Source of the DNA: Lacrimispora xylanisolvens
GTDB lineage: Bacteria > Bacillota > Clostridia > Lachnospirales > Lachnospiraceae
Direction: 5' to 3'
NCBI GenBank assembly: GCA_017084465.1
Contig: CP070896.1
Coordinates: forward strand, 1,904,501 to 1,968,500
DNA: 64,000 bases
In this document: piece by piece, positions 20,390 to 29,297 of the stretch
Position numbering within the stretch: position 1 is the stretch's first letter
How the letters are laid out: each line of letters begins with the position of its first letter
Translations under genes and position numbers: made by a program
Notes under the pieces: generated by a model
Told to the model about the DNA's origin: nothing
The model's database searches: none
Seen by the model: only the letters and a program-made list of their open reading frames with translations

Positions 20390-21271
20390 TTATTGATGTA
20401 CCATTTCTTCATAGAATTCAAAGGCCTCTTTATCAGTAAAGCCTTCATGAACGATTTTCCTGACCGCAGCGCACATTTCAACCGGATTTTCACTCTGGAA
20501 TATGTTTCTTCCCATATCAACTCCCTTTGCACCATGGCTGATGGAAAGATAAGCAAGCTCCAGTGCCTGCCGCTCCGGAAGCTTCTTTCCTCCCGCTACC
20601 ACAATAGGAACCGGGCAGGCTGCAACCACCTCTTCAAAGTTCTCGCAGTAATAGGTTTTAACAATATTGGCTCCCAGCTCCGCAACGATTCGTGTAGCCA
20701 GCTTAAAGAACCGGTCTGTACGCTCCATCTGTTTCCCCACTGCCACAACGCCCATGGTTGGAATACTGTAGCGCATTCCTAAATTAACTGCTTTGGAAAG
20801 ATTGTCAAGACTGGACAACTGTCCATCTGCGCCGATAAAAGTCTGAATTGCCAGACAGTCCGCATTCATACGTATTGCATCTTCAATATCCACCGCCAGT
20901 ATTTCCCTGGAAAGATCTTCATCAAGCATGGAAGAGCCTGAAGTTGCACGCAGGGCAATTCCTTTTCTGCCCGAGGCAGGAACACAGCTTCTGATCGCCC
21001 CCCTTGTGCCCATTAAGACATCTACATAGGGAAGGATTTTCGGAACAACCAGGTCCAGGCGTTCCAGACCTGCCACAGCGCCCATAAAGTACCCGTGGTC
21101 GAAGGCAAACATTACCGTATTGTGGCTGGTTTCATCAAAGATATCAGACAAATGCTTTTTCATACCCCAGTCTAAATTATTTGCTCCCTTTACATAAAAT
21201 GGCTTCTCATTGCCAAAGGGAATTTCTGTATAATAATTGTGTTCAATTTTTACACCATCAAGATCTGCCAT
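20390..21271 (-). CDS. lsrF: Autoinducer-2 thiolase/aldolase LsrF
   Basis: 293 residues, collinear with E. coli LsrF from memory of that protein: it begins MADLDGVK, then LDWGMKKHLS, FDHGYFMGAVAGLER, VLMGTRGAIRS, the catalytic lysine region NIVKTYYCENF, VPIVVAGGKKLPER, and GVDMGRNIFQSE near the end. In the Lsr pathway it cleaves the phosphorylated AI-2 product 3-hydroxy-2,4-pentanedione-5-phosphate with CoA, giving acetyl-CoA and dihydroxyacetone phosphate. It is the last gene of the minus-strand lsr transcript, 32 bases after lsrB, and is intact. Confidence 0.94.
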   Translation of the reverse strand: MADLDGVKIEHNYYTEIPFGNEKPFYVKGANNLDWGMKKHLSDIFDETSHNTVMFAFDHGYFMGAVAGLERLDLVVPKILPYVDVLMGTRGAIRSCVPASGRKGIALRATSGSSMLDEDLSREILAVDIEDAIRMNADCLAIQTFIGADGQLSSLDNLSKAVNLGMRYSIPTMGVVAVGKQMERTDRFFKLATRIVAELGANIVKTYYCENFEEVVAACPVPIVVAGGKKLPERQALELAYLSISHGAKGVDMGRNIFQSENPVEMCAAVRKIVHEGFTDKEAFEFYEEMVHQ

Positions 21272-21303
21272 ATGTATTTTCTCCTTTATAGGAAAGCATT
21301 TAA

Positions 21304-22415
21304 TTAGAAATCATAGTTATTCATATTATCTTTGTTAAATATGGTCCGCTCCGGGAGAAGAACAACGCCGTTGTTTACCTCTGCGGTAGCCGCCCCCTCT
21401 ACCAGGCAGTTATTTGGCATTACTTCCACTGTCCCGATTTTTGGAATGTCCAGCTTGTCTCCTACCTTTAACTGGTTTCCTGCAGCTACGTATGCTGCCA
21501 GGTAGCAGCCAATGGCTCCCTGAACCTGACAATCCCAAAGCCCCCACTGCTCAATAATTCCTGCATTGCAGTAATCCTTAATGGACATAGGAGAAGCAAA
21601 ACCGGTAATGGTCACATTCTCTTTGGTAAGTCCTTTATTCTGAGCTGCCTTACACTGCCCTGGTAAAGCCGTAGAATCATTGCAGATAATTAAGTCGATG
21701 TCCGGATTGGCTTCCAGAATGGAGGCACCTATGGAAACAGCTTTCTCTGCATCCTGCTCAGAATAGTAATTATCCGGTGCTACATTTTCCCAGTTTGGAA
21801 ACGTCTTCTTAATATAAGCCTCTCCTGCTGCCTGCCATGAGTTCTGATCCGCAACGGTTGCCTGAGAATAATGCCAGCAGTATTTAATTTTATCTGCTTA
21901 TATCTTTTCCACGTTTCGTTAATGAATCTGCGCCCATATCCACAAGCATTTTCCCAAGTATATCCGGCGTTCCCTGAGAAACCATCAGGGTGCGCGCTGT
22001 ATCGGATACATCAGAATCCCAGGTGACAACACTCACTCCTGCAGCTGTAGCTTCTTTCAGTGCCGAATCCAGACCGGTTGCATCTACGGACGAAACACAG
22101 ATGGCATCCACACCGCTGGCTACTGCATTGTTAATCACTGAAACCTGATCTGCAACAGCAGCGTTGGGACTTCCCTGGTAATCCACGTTAATTCCCCACT
22201 CTTTGCCGTATTTCTGAGCTCCCTTTGCTGCTGATTCAAAAAATGCATTTCCCGTCAGCTTTGGAATAAAAAACTACAGTCTTTCCGGTGATATCAGATG
22301 CCTTCTTTTCTGCTTTTGCTGCGGCTTCCTTATTTGCTCCACCCGCCCCGTTGCAGCCTGTCAGTGCAGATGCAGCCAGGATTCCTGCCAATAAAAGCGC
22401 CATTCCCTTTCTCAT
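21304..22415 (-). CDS. lsrB: AI-2 substrate-binding lipoprotein LsrB (two frameshifts)
   Basis: About 370 residues after repair. A lipoprotein signal peptide (MRKGMALLLAGILAASALTG followed by the lipobox Cys) is followed by a type 1 periplasmic-binding fold starting GKTVVFIPKLTGNAFFESA, with the sugar-binding-like motifs ICVSSVDATGLDSAL, VVTWDSDV and ICNDSTALPG. It captures extracellular AI-2 for the LsrACD importer and is anchored to the membrane by lipid. Breaks are at an A6 run at 22268-22273 (five restore VVFIPKL) and one extra base at 21898-21899 (restoring GKDIADKIKYCWHYSQATVA). The start at 22415 follows GGAGG. Identity rests on fold plus lsr neighbours. Confidence 0.9.
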
Positions 22416-22443
22416 ACGAAATTCCTCCTTATTATATAAAGCT

Positions 22444-23470
22444 TTATTTGTGAGGGATTCTCCCTCTTATTACCGTTTTCACTCTTAATCCGGGGCGGTT
22501 TAGTAATGCCCGTCCAATAATAATGACCAGTAAAAGTATGCCCACGGGAATATCCAGATATTGCTGGCTTACCTTAAAGCAAAGTGGCAGACCAAATCTT
22601 AACGTTCCGATGGCCACTGCCGCCAGTGCCGTTCCGGGAACACTCCCCTTTCCTCCTGTACTTAACGTCCCGCCCAGAACTACTGCAGTAATAATGGGCA
22701 GAGTCAGTGTAGCTCCAATATCACTTTTCGCAGTCCCCAGATAAGAAGTCAGAATGATGCCAGCCACCGAGGCACTGACAGCCGAAAGAACGTAAGTACT
22801 CATTATTATCATCCTTGTATTAATACCCGAATATTCCGCCGCATTCTGGTTCACGCCAACCAGAAATACTTCTCTTCCGTACCGGGTCTTGTGTAAAAGA
22901 ATGTAGGCAAGAACTGCCAATGCCAGAAATATAATCACCTGAAATGGAATGATTCCAAACAGCCTGTATTTTGACAATCGGAGAAAACCTTCCGGGAAAC
23001 CCTCCGATTCCTTTGTAGCTTTCTGTTGCAGAAAGTTTCGACACCAGAAGCCCGATTCCTGTGTACAAAAAACTTCCGCCCAGTGTCACTACCATGGGCT
23101 GAACCCCGCAGTATGCAATAAAAAATCCTGATATTCCTCCGCACACTCCTGCTGCTGCCATTGCCAGACATGATGCCGCCCAGATATTAAAGCCAAAATC
23201 CTGCCAGGCAACCCCCAGTATGATAGACGATAATCCTACAATGGACCCTGCCTGTATATCAATTCCTCCCGTAATCATTACAAAGGTAACAAAAAGGGAA
23301 ATGATACAGATAGAGATAATATCATTCATACTTCCAAACAATACTCTGGGCATTAAAAATTTACTGTTTTTCAATGCAAAAATAATTATTTCCAATAAAA
23401 TAATAAGAGTCAGAACAAACTCCCACTTTTTCCATATCTGCTTCAATCTGGGTGAAAAGGAGATTTTCAT
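22444..23470 (-). CDS. lsrD: AI-2 ABC transporter permease LsrD (frameshift)
   Basis: About 340 residues after repair, with roughly nine hydrophobic segments and the branched-chain/ribose permease (BPD_transp_2) signature, including MITGGIDIQAGSIVGLSSI and VVLGGTLSTGGKGSVPGTALAA. The frame breaks at a G3 run at 22994-22996; two bases restore GGFPEGFLRLSKYRLFGIIP. Its start overlaps the lsrC stop by four bases (ATGA), so translation is coupled. It forms the membrane channel with LsrC. Confidence 0.9.
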
Positions 23471-24465
23471 GTTTTTTCCCCTCCTTTTTGTGCTGTCCTT
23501 GCCATTAAAATTTCATGGCGGTTTTTCCTGACTGTATGATTCTGGGCTGAAGTATTAATTACTACAATGGTCAGCAGTAAAAAACCGGTGATCGTATTGT
23601 CATAATCAGAGGAAAATCCCAGGAAAACAAGAATTCTGCTGATTGATGACATGATCACTGCACCAATGGATGCGCCTGCAAGACTTCCCACTCCACCTGT
23701 CAGGCTAAGTCCTCCAAGAACGCAGGCAGCGATTGCCTTCATTTCATATCCGTTTCCGGCTGTGGGTGTAATGAAACCAATTCTGGAAGCGTAAATCATG
23801 CCTGCCACAGAGGAAAATATTCCACACAGGACATATGCCAGTATTTTTATTTTATTAGCCGGTATTCCTACCAGCGTTGCCCCTGCAGAATTATCTCCCA
23901 CGGCCACAAAATATTTCCCTTTTCGGGTTCTGGTAAGAATGATATGTCCTATTATTACAACCAAAACAGCAGCGCCATAAAAGTATGTAACATTTTTGGT
24001 AAGAAAACGATTTGACATTAAGGTGAAATCAGCAGGGAGATTTTCAACCCAGGCGCCCTTTGTATATACATAAATAATTCCCCTGACCACACCATTGACA
24101 CCAAGCGTAAATATGAGGGAGGGAATATTTAATACAGCCACACCAATTCCATTAATTACTCCCACCACAGTTCCCACGAAAACCGCAGCAAAAAGTGCTG
24201 TTACAATTCCGTAACCATCCCGAAGCAGCGTTGCACCTACAGCAGCAGACAGCCCCAGCACTGCGCCAATCGATACGTCAATTTCACCAGTCAGTATAAC
24301 GAATGCAATCCCTGCAGAGAGAAACGTAAATACAACACTGTCATTGAAGCAATTGATTATGGTTACCGGCTGCCAGAAACTGGGGTTTATTAAGCCTACC
24401 AGAAAAATCAAACCTGCCAGAAATAAAAAGCTGTTTATCTCCCGGCTTTTTAAAATTTTCCTCAT
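23467..24465 (-). CDS. lsrC: AI-2 ABC transporter permease LsrC
   Basis: 332 residues, intact, with about nine hydrophobic segments. BPD_transp_2 signatures are FVILTGEIDVSIGAVLGLSA near the first third and CVLGGLSLTGGVGSLAGASIG near the end. It overlaps lsrA upstream and lsrD downstream by four bases each, typical of a coupled transporter operon. Confidence 0.92.
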   Translation of the reverse strand: MRKILKSREINSFLFLAGLIFLVGLINPSFWQPVTIINCFNDSVVFTFLSAGIAFVILTGEIDVSIGAVLGLSAAVGATLLRDGYGIVTALFAAVFVGTVVGVINGIGVAVLNIPSLIFTLGVNGVVRGIIYVYTKGAWVENLPADFTLMSNRFLTKNVTYFYGAAVLVVIIGHIILTRTRKGKYFVAVGDNSAGATLVGIPANKIKILAYVLCGIFSSVAGMIYASRIGFITPTAGNGYEMKAIAACVLGGLSLTGGVGSLAGASIGAVIMSSISRILVFLGFSSDYDNTITGFLLLTIVVINTSAQNHTVRKNRHEILMARTAQKGGEKT

Positions 24466-25988
24466 ATCTCCACCTGCTTTCCTTCCCCAACACCAAAAGA
24501 TGCTGCCATCAGCCCGGCCTGTGTAATTTCACGCTTTTTCAGTTCCCCTCTGATGCGCCCCCGATACACCACCACAGCCCGGTCTGACAGTTCCACAATT
24601 TCTTCCATGTCTGAAGAAATCAGCATTACAGCAACCCCCTGTTTTTTTAGTTTATGTATGATCCCGTATACATCTTTTCGGGCCGCTGCATCGATACCTC
24701 TTGTTGGTTCATCAAGAATTACAAGTTTCGGACCAGTTGCCAGGGATCGTCCGATCACTATTTTCTGCTGATTGCCTCCGGATAAACTGCCGGATAGCTG
24801 GTCTAAACCGGTAATTCGTATTCGGAAGCCTTCCACATATCTTCTGGCTATTTCGTATTCCACTTTTTTATTTATGAAGATTCTTCCCATTGTTTTTCCT
24901 GTAACAAGGGAAGATGTGACATTTGCCGCCACATCGCTGATTGTGAAGAGACCATTTAAACGGCGGTCTTCCGGAACATAGTTGATACCCGCTTTCAGAA
25001 TTGCCCTGGTGGATAGTCCCGTAACATCCTCTCCCTCTAAAAGTGCCTGTCCGGATATGGTCTTGTCTCTGCCAAATACAGTAAGCGCCATCTCTGTCCG
25101 CCCGGCACCTACAAGTCCTGCCACGCCCAGGATCTCCCCCGGATAAATTTTCAGATTAATATCCCAAAATCCATATCCTGAGAAATGGATTAGTTCAAAA
25201 GCAGGTTTTAATCCGATATAATCAATCTCCTTAGTCTCCTGTTTTTTCGCTTCTTCGCAGTCCGGCGGTAGAAGCCCTTTAACCAGCATATCTCTGGTAA
25301 ATTCAGAAATATTACCTTTCAGTGTAATGACACCGTCTCTCATAATTGCCACATGTGTGGCAATCTGAAACACCTCAGTCAGACGGTGGGTAATATATAT
25401 GATACCAATTCCCTTTTTCTTTAAATCTTCTACAATCTTAAAAAGGCTTTCCACTTCGTCAAATGTCAGGGCGCTGGTAGGTTCATCTAAAATCAGAACT
25501 CTCGCCTGCCTCATCAGCCCTCTTAAGATCTCCACCAGCTGCTGTTCTGCTATGGACAGGCTCATTGCTTTTCTGAAAATGTCCAGATCCCAGTTAATCT
25601 CATGCATGATCTCCTTCAGTCTCTTCCGAAGCTTTGCCGGTTTTTCGTGAAAGCCCATAATAATGTTTTCCTCTACTGTCATATTGGGAAACAGCATAGG
25701 TTCCTGGGGTACCATATAGATTCCTTTAGACAGAGATACACCCGGTTTACAGGCATGAATCCTTTCACCGGCAACAAAGATGCTTCCTTCATCAGGCTGA
25801 TAGATACCCATAATAATTTTCATCAGCGTACTTTTTCCGGCACCATTCCCCCCAATTAACGCCAGGACTTCCCCTTCCCCTACACTGATATCGATCCCTT
25901 TCAAAACAGAATTGAAACCAAAGGATTTTTTTATTCCGGTTGCAGTAAACAGACCATGACCCTGACTTGCTGTTTCTGATTGTTTCAT
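24462..25988 (-). CDS. lsrA: AI-2 ABC transporter ATP-binding protein LsrA
   Basis: About 508 residues from the ATG at 25988 (GGTGGGGAG upstream). It has two ABC domains in tandem, as in ribose-type importers. The first has Walker A GGNGAGKST, signature LSIAEQQLVEI and Walker B VLILDEPTSAL. The second has a degenerate Walker A (GLVGAGRTEM), signature LSGGNQQKIVIGRSL and Walker B LVILDEPTRGID. It powers AI-2 uptake through LsrCD. First gene of the minus-strand lsr operon. Confidence 0.93.
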   Translation of the reverse strand: MKQSETASQGHGLFTATGIKKSFGFNSVLKGIDISVGEGEVLALIGGNGAGKSTLMKIIMGIYQPDEGSIFVAGERIHACKPGVSLSKGIYMVPQEPMLFPNMTVEENIIMGFHEKPAKLRKRLKEIMHEINWDLDIFRKAMSLSIAEQQLVEILRGLMRQARVLILDEPTSALTFDEVESLFKIVEDLKKKGIGIIYITHRLTEVFQIATHVAIMRDGVITLKGNISEFTRDMLVKGLLPPDCEEAKKQETKEIDYIGLKPAFELIHFSGYGFWDINLKIYPGEILGVAGLVGAGRTEMALTVFGRDKTISGQALLEGEDVTGLSTRAILKAGINYVPEDRRLNGLFTISDVAANVTSSLVTGKTMGRIFINKKVEYEIARRYVEGFRIRITGLDQLSGSLSGGNQQKIVIGRSLATGPKLVILDEPTRGIDAAARKDVYGIIHKLKKQGVAVMLISSDMEEIVELSDRAVVVYRGRIRGELKKREITQAGLMAASFGVGEGKQVEI

Positions 25989-26050
25989 GATTCTCCCCAC
26001 CCGTTGATACAATATTTTTGTTTATGTATTAAACTTTTGTTACATTCATG

Positions 26051-26079
26051 ATGATACATGATCTAATTTTGATTGTCAA
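26051..26079 (-). promoter_or_regulatory. Promoter of lsrACDBF
   Basis: On the minus strand TTGACA (26074-26079) is spaced 17 bases from TATCAT (26051-26056), about 60 bases upstream of the lsrA start. Confidence 0.75.
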
Positions 26080-26098
26080 TAGCTTCACAAAAAATATA

Positions 26099-26115
26099 TA
26101 GTGTTTTTTGCACTA
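26099..26115. promoter_or_regulatory. Candidate LsrR operator palindrome
   Basis: TAGTG-N7-CACTA, a short inverted repeat about 20 bases upstream of the lsrA -35 box in the divergent lsrA-lsrR region. Assignment to LsrR is by position only. The rest of 26013-26302 is AT-rich and holds the two promoters. Confidence 0.4.
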
Positions 26116-26202
26116 ATTTGTTTTATATTTTCTATATTATTTAGTAATATTAATTCACTTTATAGGGTTTTTATCAGGATGATCATTTTTATCTCAGCAC
26201 TA

Positions 26203-26231
26203 TTGACAGATGATATGCCAATTGCTATACT
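26203..26231 (+). promoter_or_regulatory. Promoter of lsrR-lsrK-cupin
   Basis: TTGACA (26203-26208), 17-base spacer, TATACT (26226-26231), followed about 70 bases later by the lsrR start. Confidence 0.8.
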
Positions 26232-26302
26232 ACGTTTAGTTGCAAACATTTTATTTTATTAACAACTTTTGTGACAATCTTAAGAAACCGGGGATAAACA
26301 GA

Positions 26303-27224
26303 ATGAATTACGAAGAATCACTTATTGTTAAGACAGCATGGTACTATTATATCGAAAATATGACCCAGCAGAAGATTTCCGACAAGCTTGGCATTTCCCG
26401 CATGAAAGTAATAAAGCTGTTAGATAAGGCAAGACAGAACGGAGTGATACAGTTTAAGATCTCACAGGAGCGCAGCCATCACCTTCATGCAGAACAGGAA
26501 TTAATCAGAAAGTGGAATTTAAAGGATGCGTTTGTGGTTCCCTCCTCTCCTGATGATTCCTGTGCCAACGATACCGTTGCCAAAGCAGCTGCCATGTACA
26601 TCAACGACCGGATTACAGAAAATACCTATATTAATATTGGATACGGAGATACCTTAAGCCGCGTCTTAAATCAGCTTGCAACCGTGGCAGAAGCGCCTCT
26701 CTCCGCCGTTTCATTAACAGGGGGGAGTCGGCTATTATCTCCCCAATACCTTTTCCAGTGTATTTAATACTAAACTATATCTGTATCCTGCTCCTTTAAT
26801 CGTTTCAACAAAAGAACTGTGCAGCCAGCTAAGGCATGAGCCATCCATTCAGGAAATCTCCAGGATGGTGAATCTGGCTTCTATGACAGTAATCAGCATT
26901 GGAGGAATTAACGAGGATGCAACAATCATAAAAAATGGGATTTTCACCAAAAATGACTTTCTGTATCTTTCCATGCAGGGAGCAGTGGGGGATCTTTTAA
27001 GTCATTTTATTGATAAGGATGGGAATCCTGTTGAAACAGATATTGAAGAGCGGCTATTAAGCACTCCTCTGTCCACGCTTCGGGAACTGCCCAGTGTTAT
27101 TGGCGTGGCAGCTGGAAGCAGCAAAGTTAAAGCAATCCGGGCATCCTTAAAAGGCGGATATTTAAATACACTGATTACCGATGAAGAAACTGCACTGAGC
27201 CTGCTTAACGAAGATCCCGGTTGA
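26303..27224 (+). CDS. lsrR: SorC/DeoR-type AI-2 repressor LsrR (frameshift)
   Basis: About 306 residues after repair. The N-terminal helix-turn-helix (MTQQKISDKLGISRMKVIKLL, about residues 20-40) precedes a SorC sugar-phosphate-binding domain with IGYGDTLSRVLNQL, VISIGGIN, AVGDLLSHFIDKDG and the late motif GVAAGSSKVKAIRASLKGG. The family member LsrR releases its operators when it binds phospho-AI-2 made by LsrK. The break is a G6 run at 26720-26725; five give SLTGGVGYYLPNTFSS. Start at 26303 was chosen for the GGGGAT site. Divergent from lsrA, adjacent to lsrK. Confidence 0.9.
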
Positions 27225-27252
27225 TATTAAAAATCAAAATGGAGGTGTCTGC

Positions 27253-28818
27253 ATGTCATCAAATTATCTTTTAGCAATTGACGCTGGAACAGGGAGTGTA
27301 CGTGCCGTACTGTTTGACTTAAAAGGGAGTCAGATCGCCTGTGTTCAGGAGGAATGGGAACACAAAGAAGATCCTGATTATCCAGGCAGTATGGATTTTG
27401 ACTGGGTGGAAAACTGGGAACTTGCCGCATCCTGTATCCGCAGGGTAATCAGTGAAAATAATGTAAATCCCAGTAATATCGCCGCAATATCCACTACCTG
27501 TATGAGGGAAGGTATTGTTCTTTACGACAAAGAAGGCCGTGAAATCTGGGCCTGTGCCAATGTCGATGCCAGAAGTAATGATGAAGTAGAACAGTTAATC
27601 CAAAACGATCCTGAACTGGAACGCCTTTTGTATCAGGAATCGGGACAGTCCTTCGCCCTGGATGCCATTCCAAGACTTCTCTGGGTGAAAAATAAGCTGC
27701 CGGACCGATACGAAAAGACCGCATATATAGGAATGTTTAATGACTGGCTTATCTATAAATTAACGGGAATTCTGGCCGTTGAGCCAAGCAATGGCTCTAC
27801 TACCGGACTGTTTCGCCTGGCCTCCCGGACATGGAATCCAGAAATTAATGAAAGATGCGGATTACGGACCGACTTGTTCCCCCCTGTAAAGGAATGCGGT
27901 ACTGTGATCGGAAAGACCATGGCAGGGTTACAGCCTTCTACCGGGCTTCCTGAGGGCATACCTGTGGTCGCCGGTGGCGGTGATGCCCAGCTTGGGTGTA
28001 TTGGTGTGGGAGTGGTAAATCCCGGGGAAGCCGCCGTGTTTGGCGGCAGCTTCTGGCAGTATGAATACAACACCGACACTCCCATTATGGACCCGGACTG
28101 CCGCGTCCGGGTTAACTGCCACGCCATTCCTTCTCTCTGGCAGTACGAAGCGCTGGCATTTAAGCCAGGTCTTGTGATGCGCTGGTACAGGGACAGCTTC
28201 TGCAATGCTGAAAAAAAGCTGGCAGCTGAAACCGGCAGAAATGTTTACGATTTGTTAAATGAAGAAGCAGAAAAGATACCGGCAGGCTGTTATGGAATGA
28301 TGTGTGCATTTTCAGATATTATGAATTTTATGAAATGGAAACATGCAGCTCCGTCTTTCTCCAATTTTGAACTGGACTCTGCCAGATTTAATCATTATAC
28401 CTTTTACCGTGCAATTCTGGAAAACACAGCTCTGGTCACAAAAGGGCATCTGGAGCTTGTAAAAAGCACAACCGGTAATCTGCCGGAGGAAATAACCTTT
28501 GCGGGAGGCGCTGCCAACAGCCATTTATGGGCGCAGATTCTATCGGATGTGCTGGGGATTCCGGTTAATATACCAAAGGTAAAGGAAGCCACAGCCTTAG
28601 GGGCTGCAATTATAGCAGGTTATGGAATTGGTTTATACCCGGATATCCGGCAGACAGCCAAGGAGCTCGTTGTAATTGAAAAACACATCACACCCGATAT
28701 GGAAAAACATAAACAATATGGGGAAATCTATGAAACATGGAGAGAATTTTATAAAATGCAATTATCGCTGTGCGATCGCAGGATAACCAAAAACATGTGG
28801 GCTGCCCCAGGCCTGTGA
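27253..28818 (+). CDS. lsrK: Autoinducer-2 kinase LsrK
   Basis: 521 residues, intact FGGY-family kinase. It matches E. coli LsrK well beyond the general family: AIDAGTGSVRAVLFDL, DYPGSMDFD, MREGIVLYDKEGREIWACAN, the phosphate-2 loop VVAGGGDAQLGCIG, AVFGGSFWQ, the adenosine motif ITFAGGAANSHLW, PVNIPKVKEATALGAA and the shared C-terminal end WAAPGL. It phosphorylates imported DPD at C5, trapping AI-2 and creating the LsrR inducer. It is preceded by a GGAGG site and lies 28 bases after lsrR. Confidence 0.95.
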   Translation: MSSNYLLAIDAGTGSVRAVLFDLKGSQIACVQEEWEHKEDPDYPGSMDFDWVENWELAASCIRRVISENNVNPSNIAAISTTCMREGIVLYDKEGREIWACANVDARSNDEVEQLIQNDPELERLLYQESGQSFALDAIPRLLWVKNKLPDRYEKTAYIGMFNDWLIYKLTGILAVEPSNGSTTGLFRLASRTWNPEINERCGLRTDLFPPVKECGTVIGKTMAGLQPSTGLPEGIPVVAGGGDAQLGCIGVGVVNPGEAAVFGGSFWQYEYNTDTPIMDPDCRVRVNCHAIPSLWQYEALAFKPGLVMRWYRDSFCNAEKKLAAETGRNVYDLLNEEAEKIPAGCYGMMCAFSDIMNFMKWKHAAPSFSNFELDSARFNHYTFYRAILENTALVTKGHLELVKSTTGNLPEEITFAGGAANSHLWAQILSDVLGIPVNIPKVKEATALGAAIIAGYGIGLYPDIRQTAKELVVIEKHITPDMEKHKQYGEIYETWREFYKMQLSLCDRRITKNMWAAPGL

Positions 28819-28838
28819 ATAAAAAGGAGGGAATAAGT

Positions 28839-29189
28839 ATGTATATCATAAATGAATCGGAACGGGAATATCGATTCGGAGACAGCGGACCAAAATATCT
28901 GATGAAAGGACCACGTATGAATTTTGCAGTGGTACAGTTTCAGCCGGGCGAGGACTTTACCGCACATTATCACAATGTGATGGAGGAGAACTTCTTTATT
29001 CTGGAAGGTGAAATAAAGATTGTTGTTGATGGAGTGACTTACCATTTAAAGCAGGGAGATTTCATACATATTGAACCAACAGAAACCCATTACTGTTTCA
29101 ATCCCTTTGAAGTCAGTGTAAAGATGATTTCTACTCTGGCTCCCTATCAGGAATCGGATAAAGTGGAGCTGAAAGATTATACATTTTAA
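28839..29189 (+). CDS. Small cupin protein of the lsr locus
   Basis: 116 residues, from an ATG behind AAGGAGG, 20 bases after the lsrK stop and so in the same transcript. It is a single cupin: motif 1 PGEDFTAHYHNVMEENFFILEGE (H-x-H-x4-E, a likely metal site) and motif 2 GDFIHIEPTETHYCFN. No helix-turn-helix and no signal peptide. Cupins of this size are metal enzymes or sugar-binding isomerases; the substrate is unknown. Because the locus has lsrK and lsrF but no lsrG, it could act on phospho-AI-2 between those two steps. That is inference from context. Confidence 0.85.
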   Translation: MYIINESEREYRFGDSGPKYLMKGPRMNFAVVQFQPGEDFTAHYHNVMEENFFILEGEIKIVVDGVTYHLKQGDFIHIEPTETHYCFNPFEVSVKMISTLAPYQESDKVELKDYTF

Positions 29190-29207
29190 ATGACGGTAAG
29201 ATTGAAA

Positions 29208-29224
29208 AAGGGGCTGTGAAATAA
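29208..29224 (+). repeat. Left terminal inverted repeat of the IS
   Basis: AAGGGGCTGTGAAATAA, identical to the reverse complement of 31005-31021. Confidence 0.85.
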
Positions 29225-29233
29225 CTCCTCAAT

Positions 29234-29281
29234 AAAATAGGACTTTCCGATGCACGTTCGTGCATCGGAAGTCCTATTTTT
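29234..29281 (+). terminator. Hairpin terminator inside the left IS end
   Basis: A nearly perfect inverted repeat with about 21-base arms (AAAATAGGACT...CGATGCAC and its complement, one base bulged) is followed by five T. It would stop transcription entering the element from lsrK-cupin, and so also ends that operon. Confidence 0.85.
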
Positions 29282-29297
29282 GTGGTATAATTTAACT

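Noticed and set aside
27253..28818. Calling the FGGY kinase a xylulokinase or ribulokinase
   Set aside because: Sequence details through to the C-terminal end match AI-2 kinase, and all neighbours are lsr genes.
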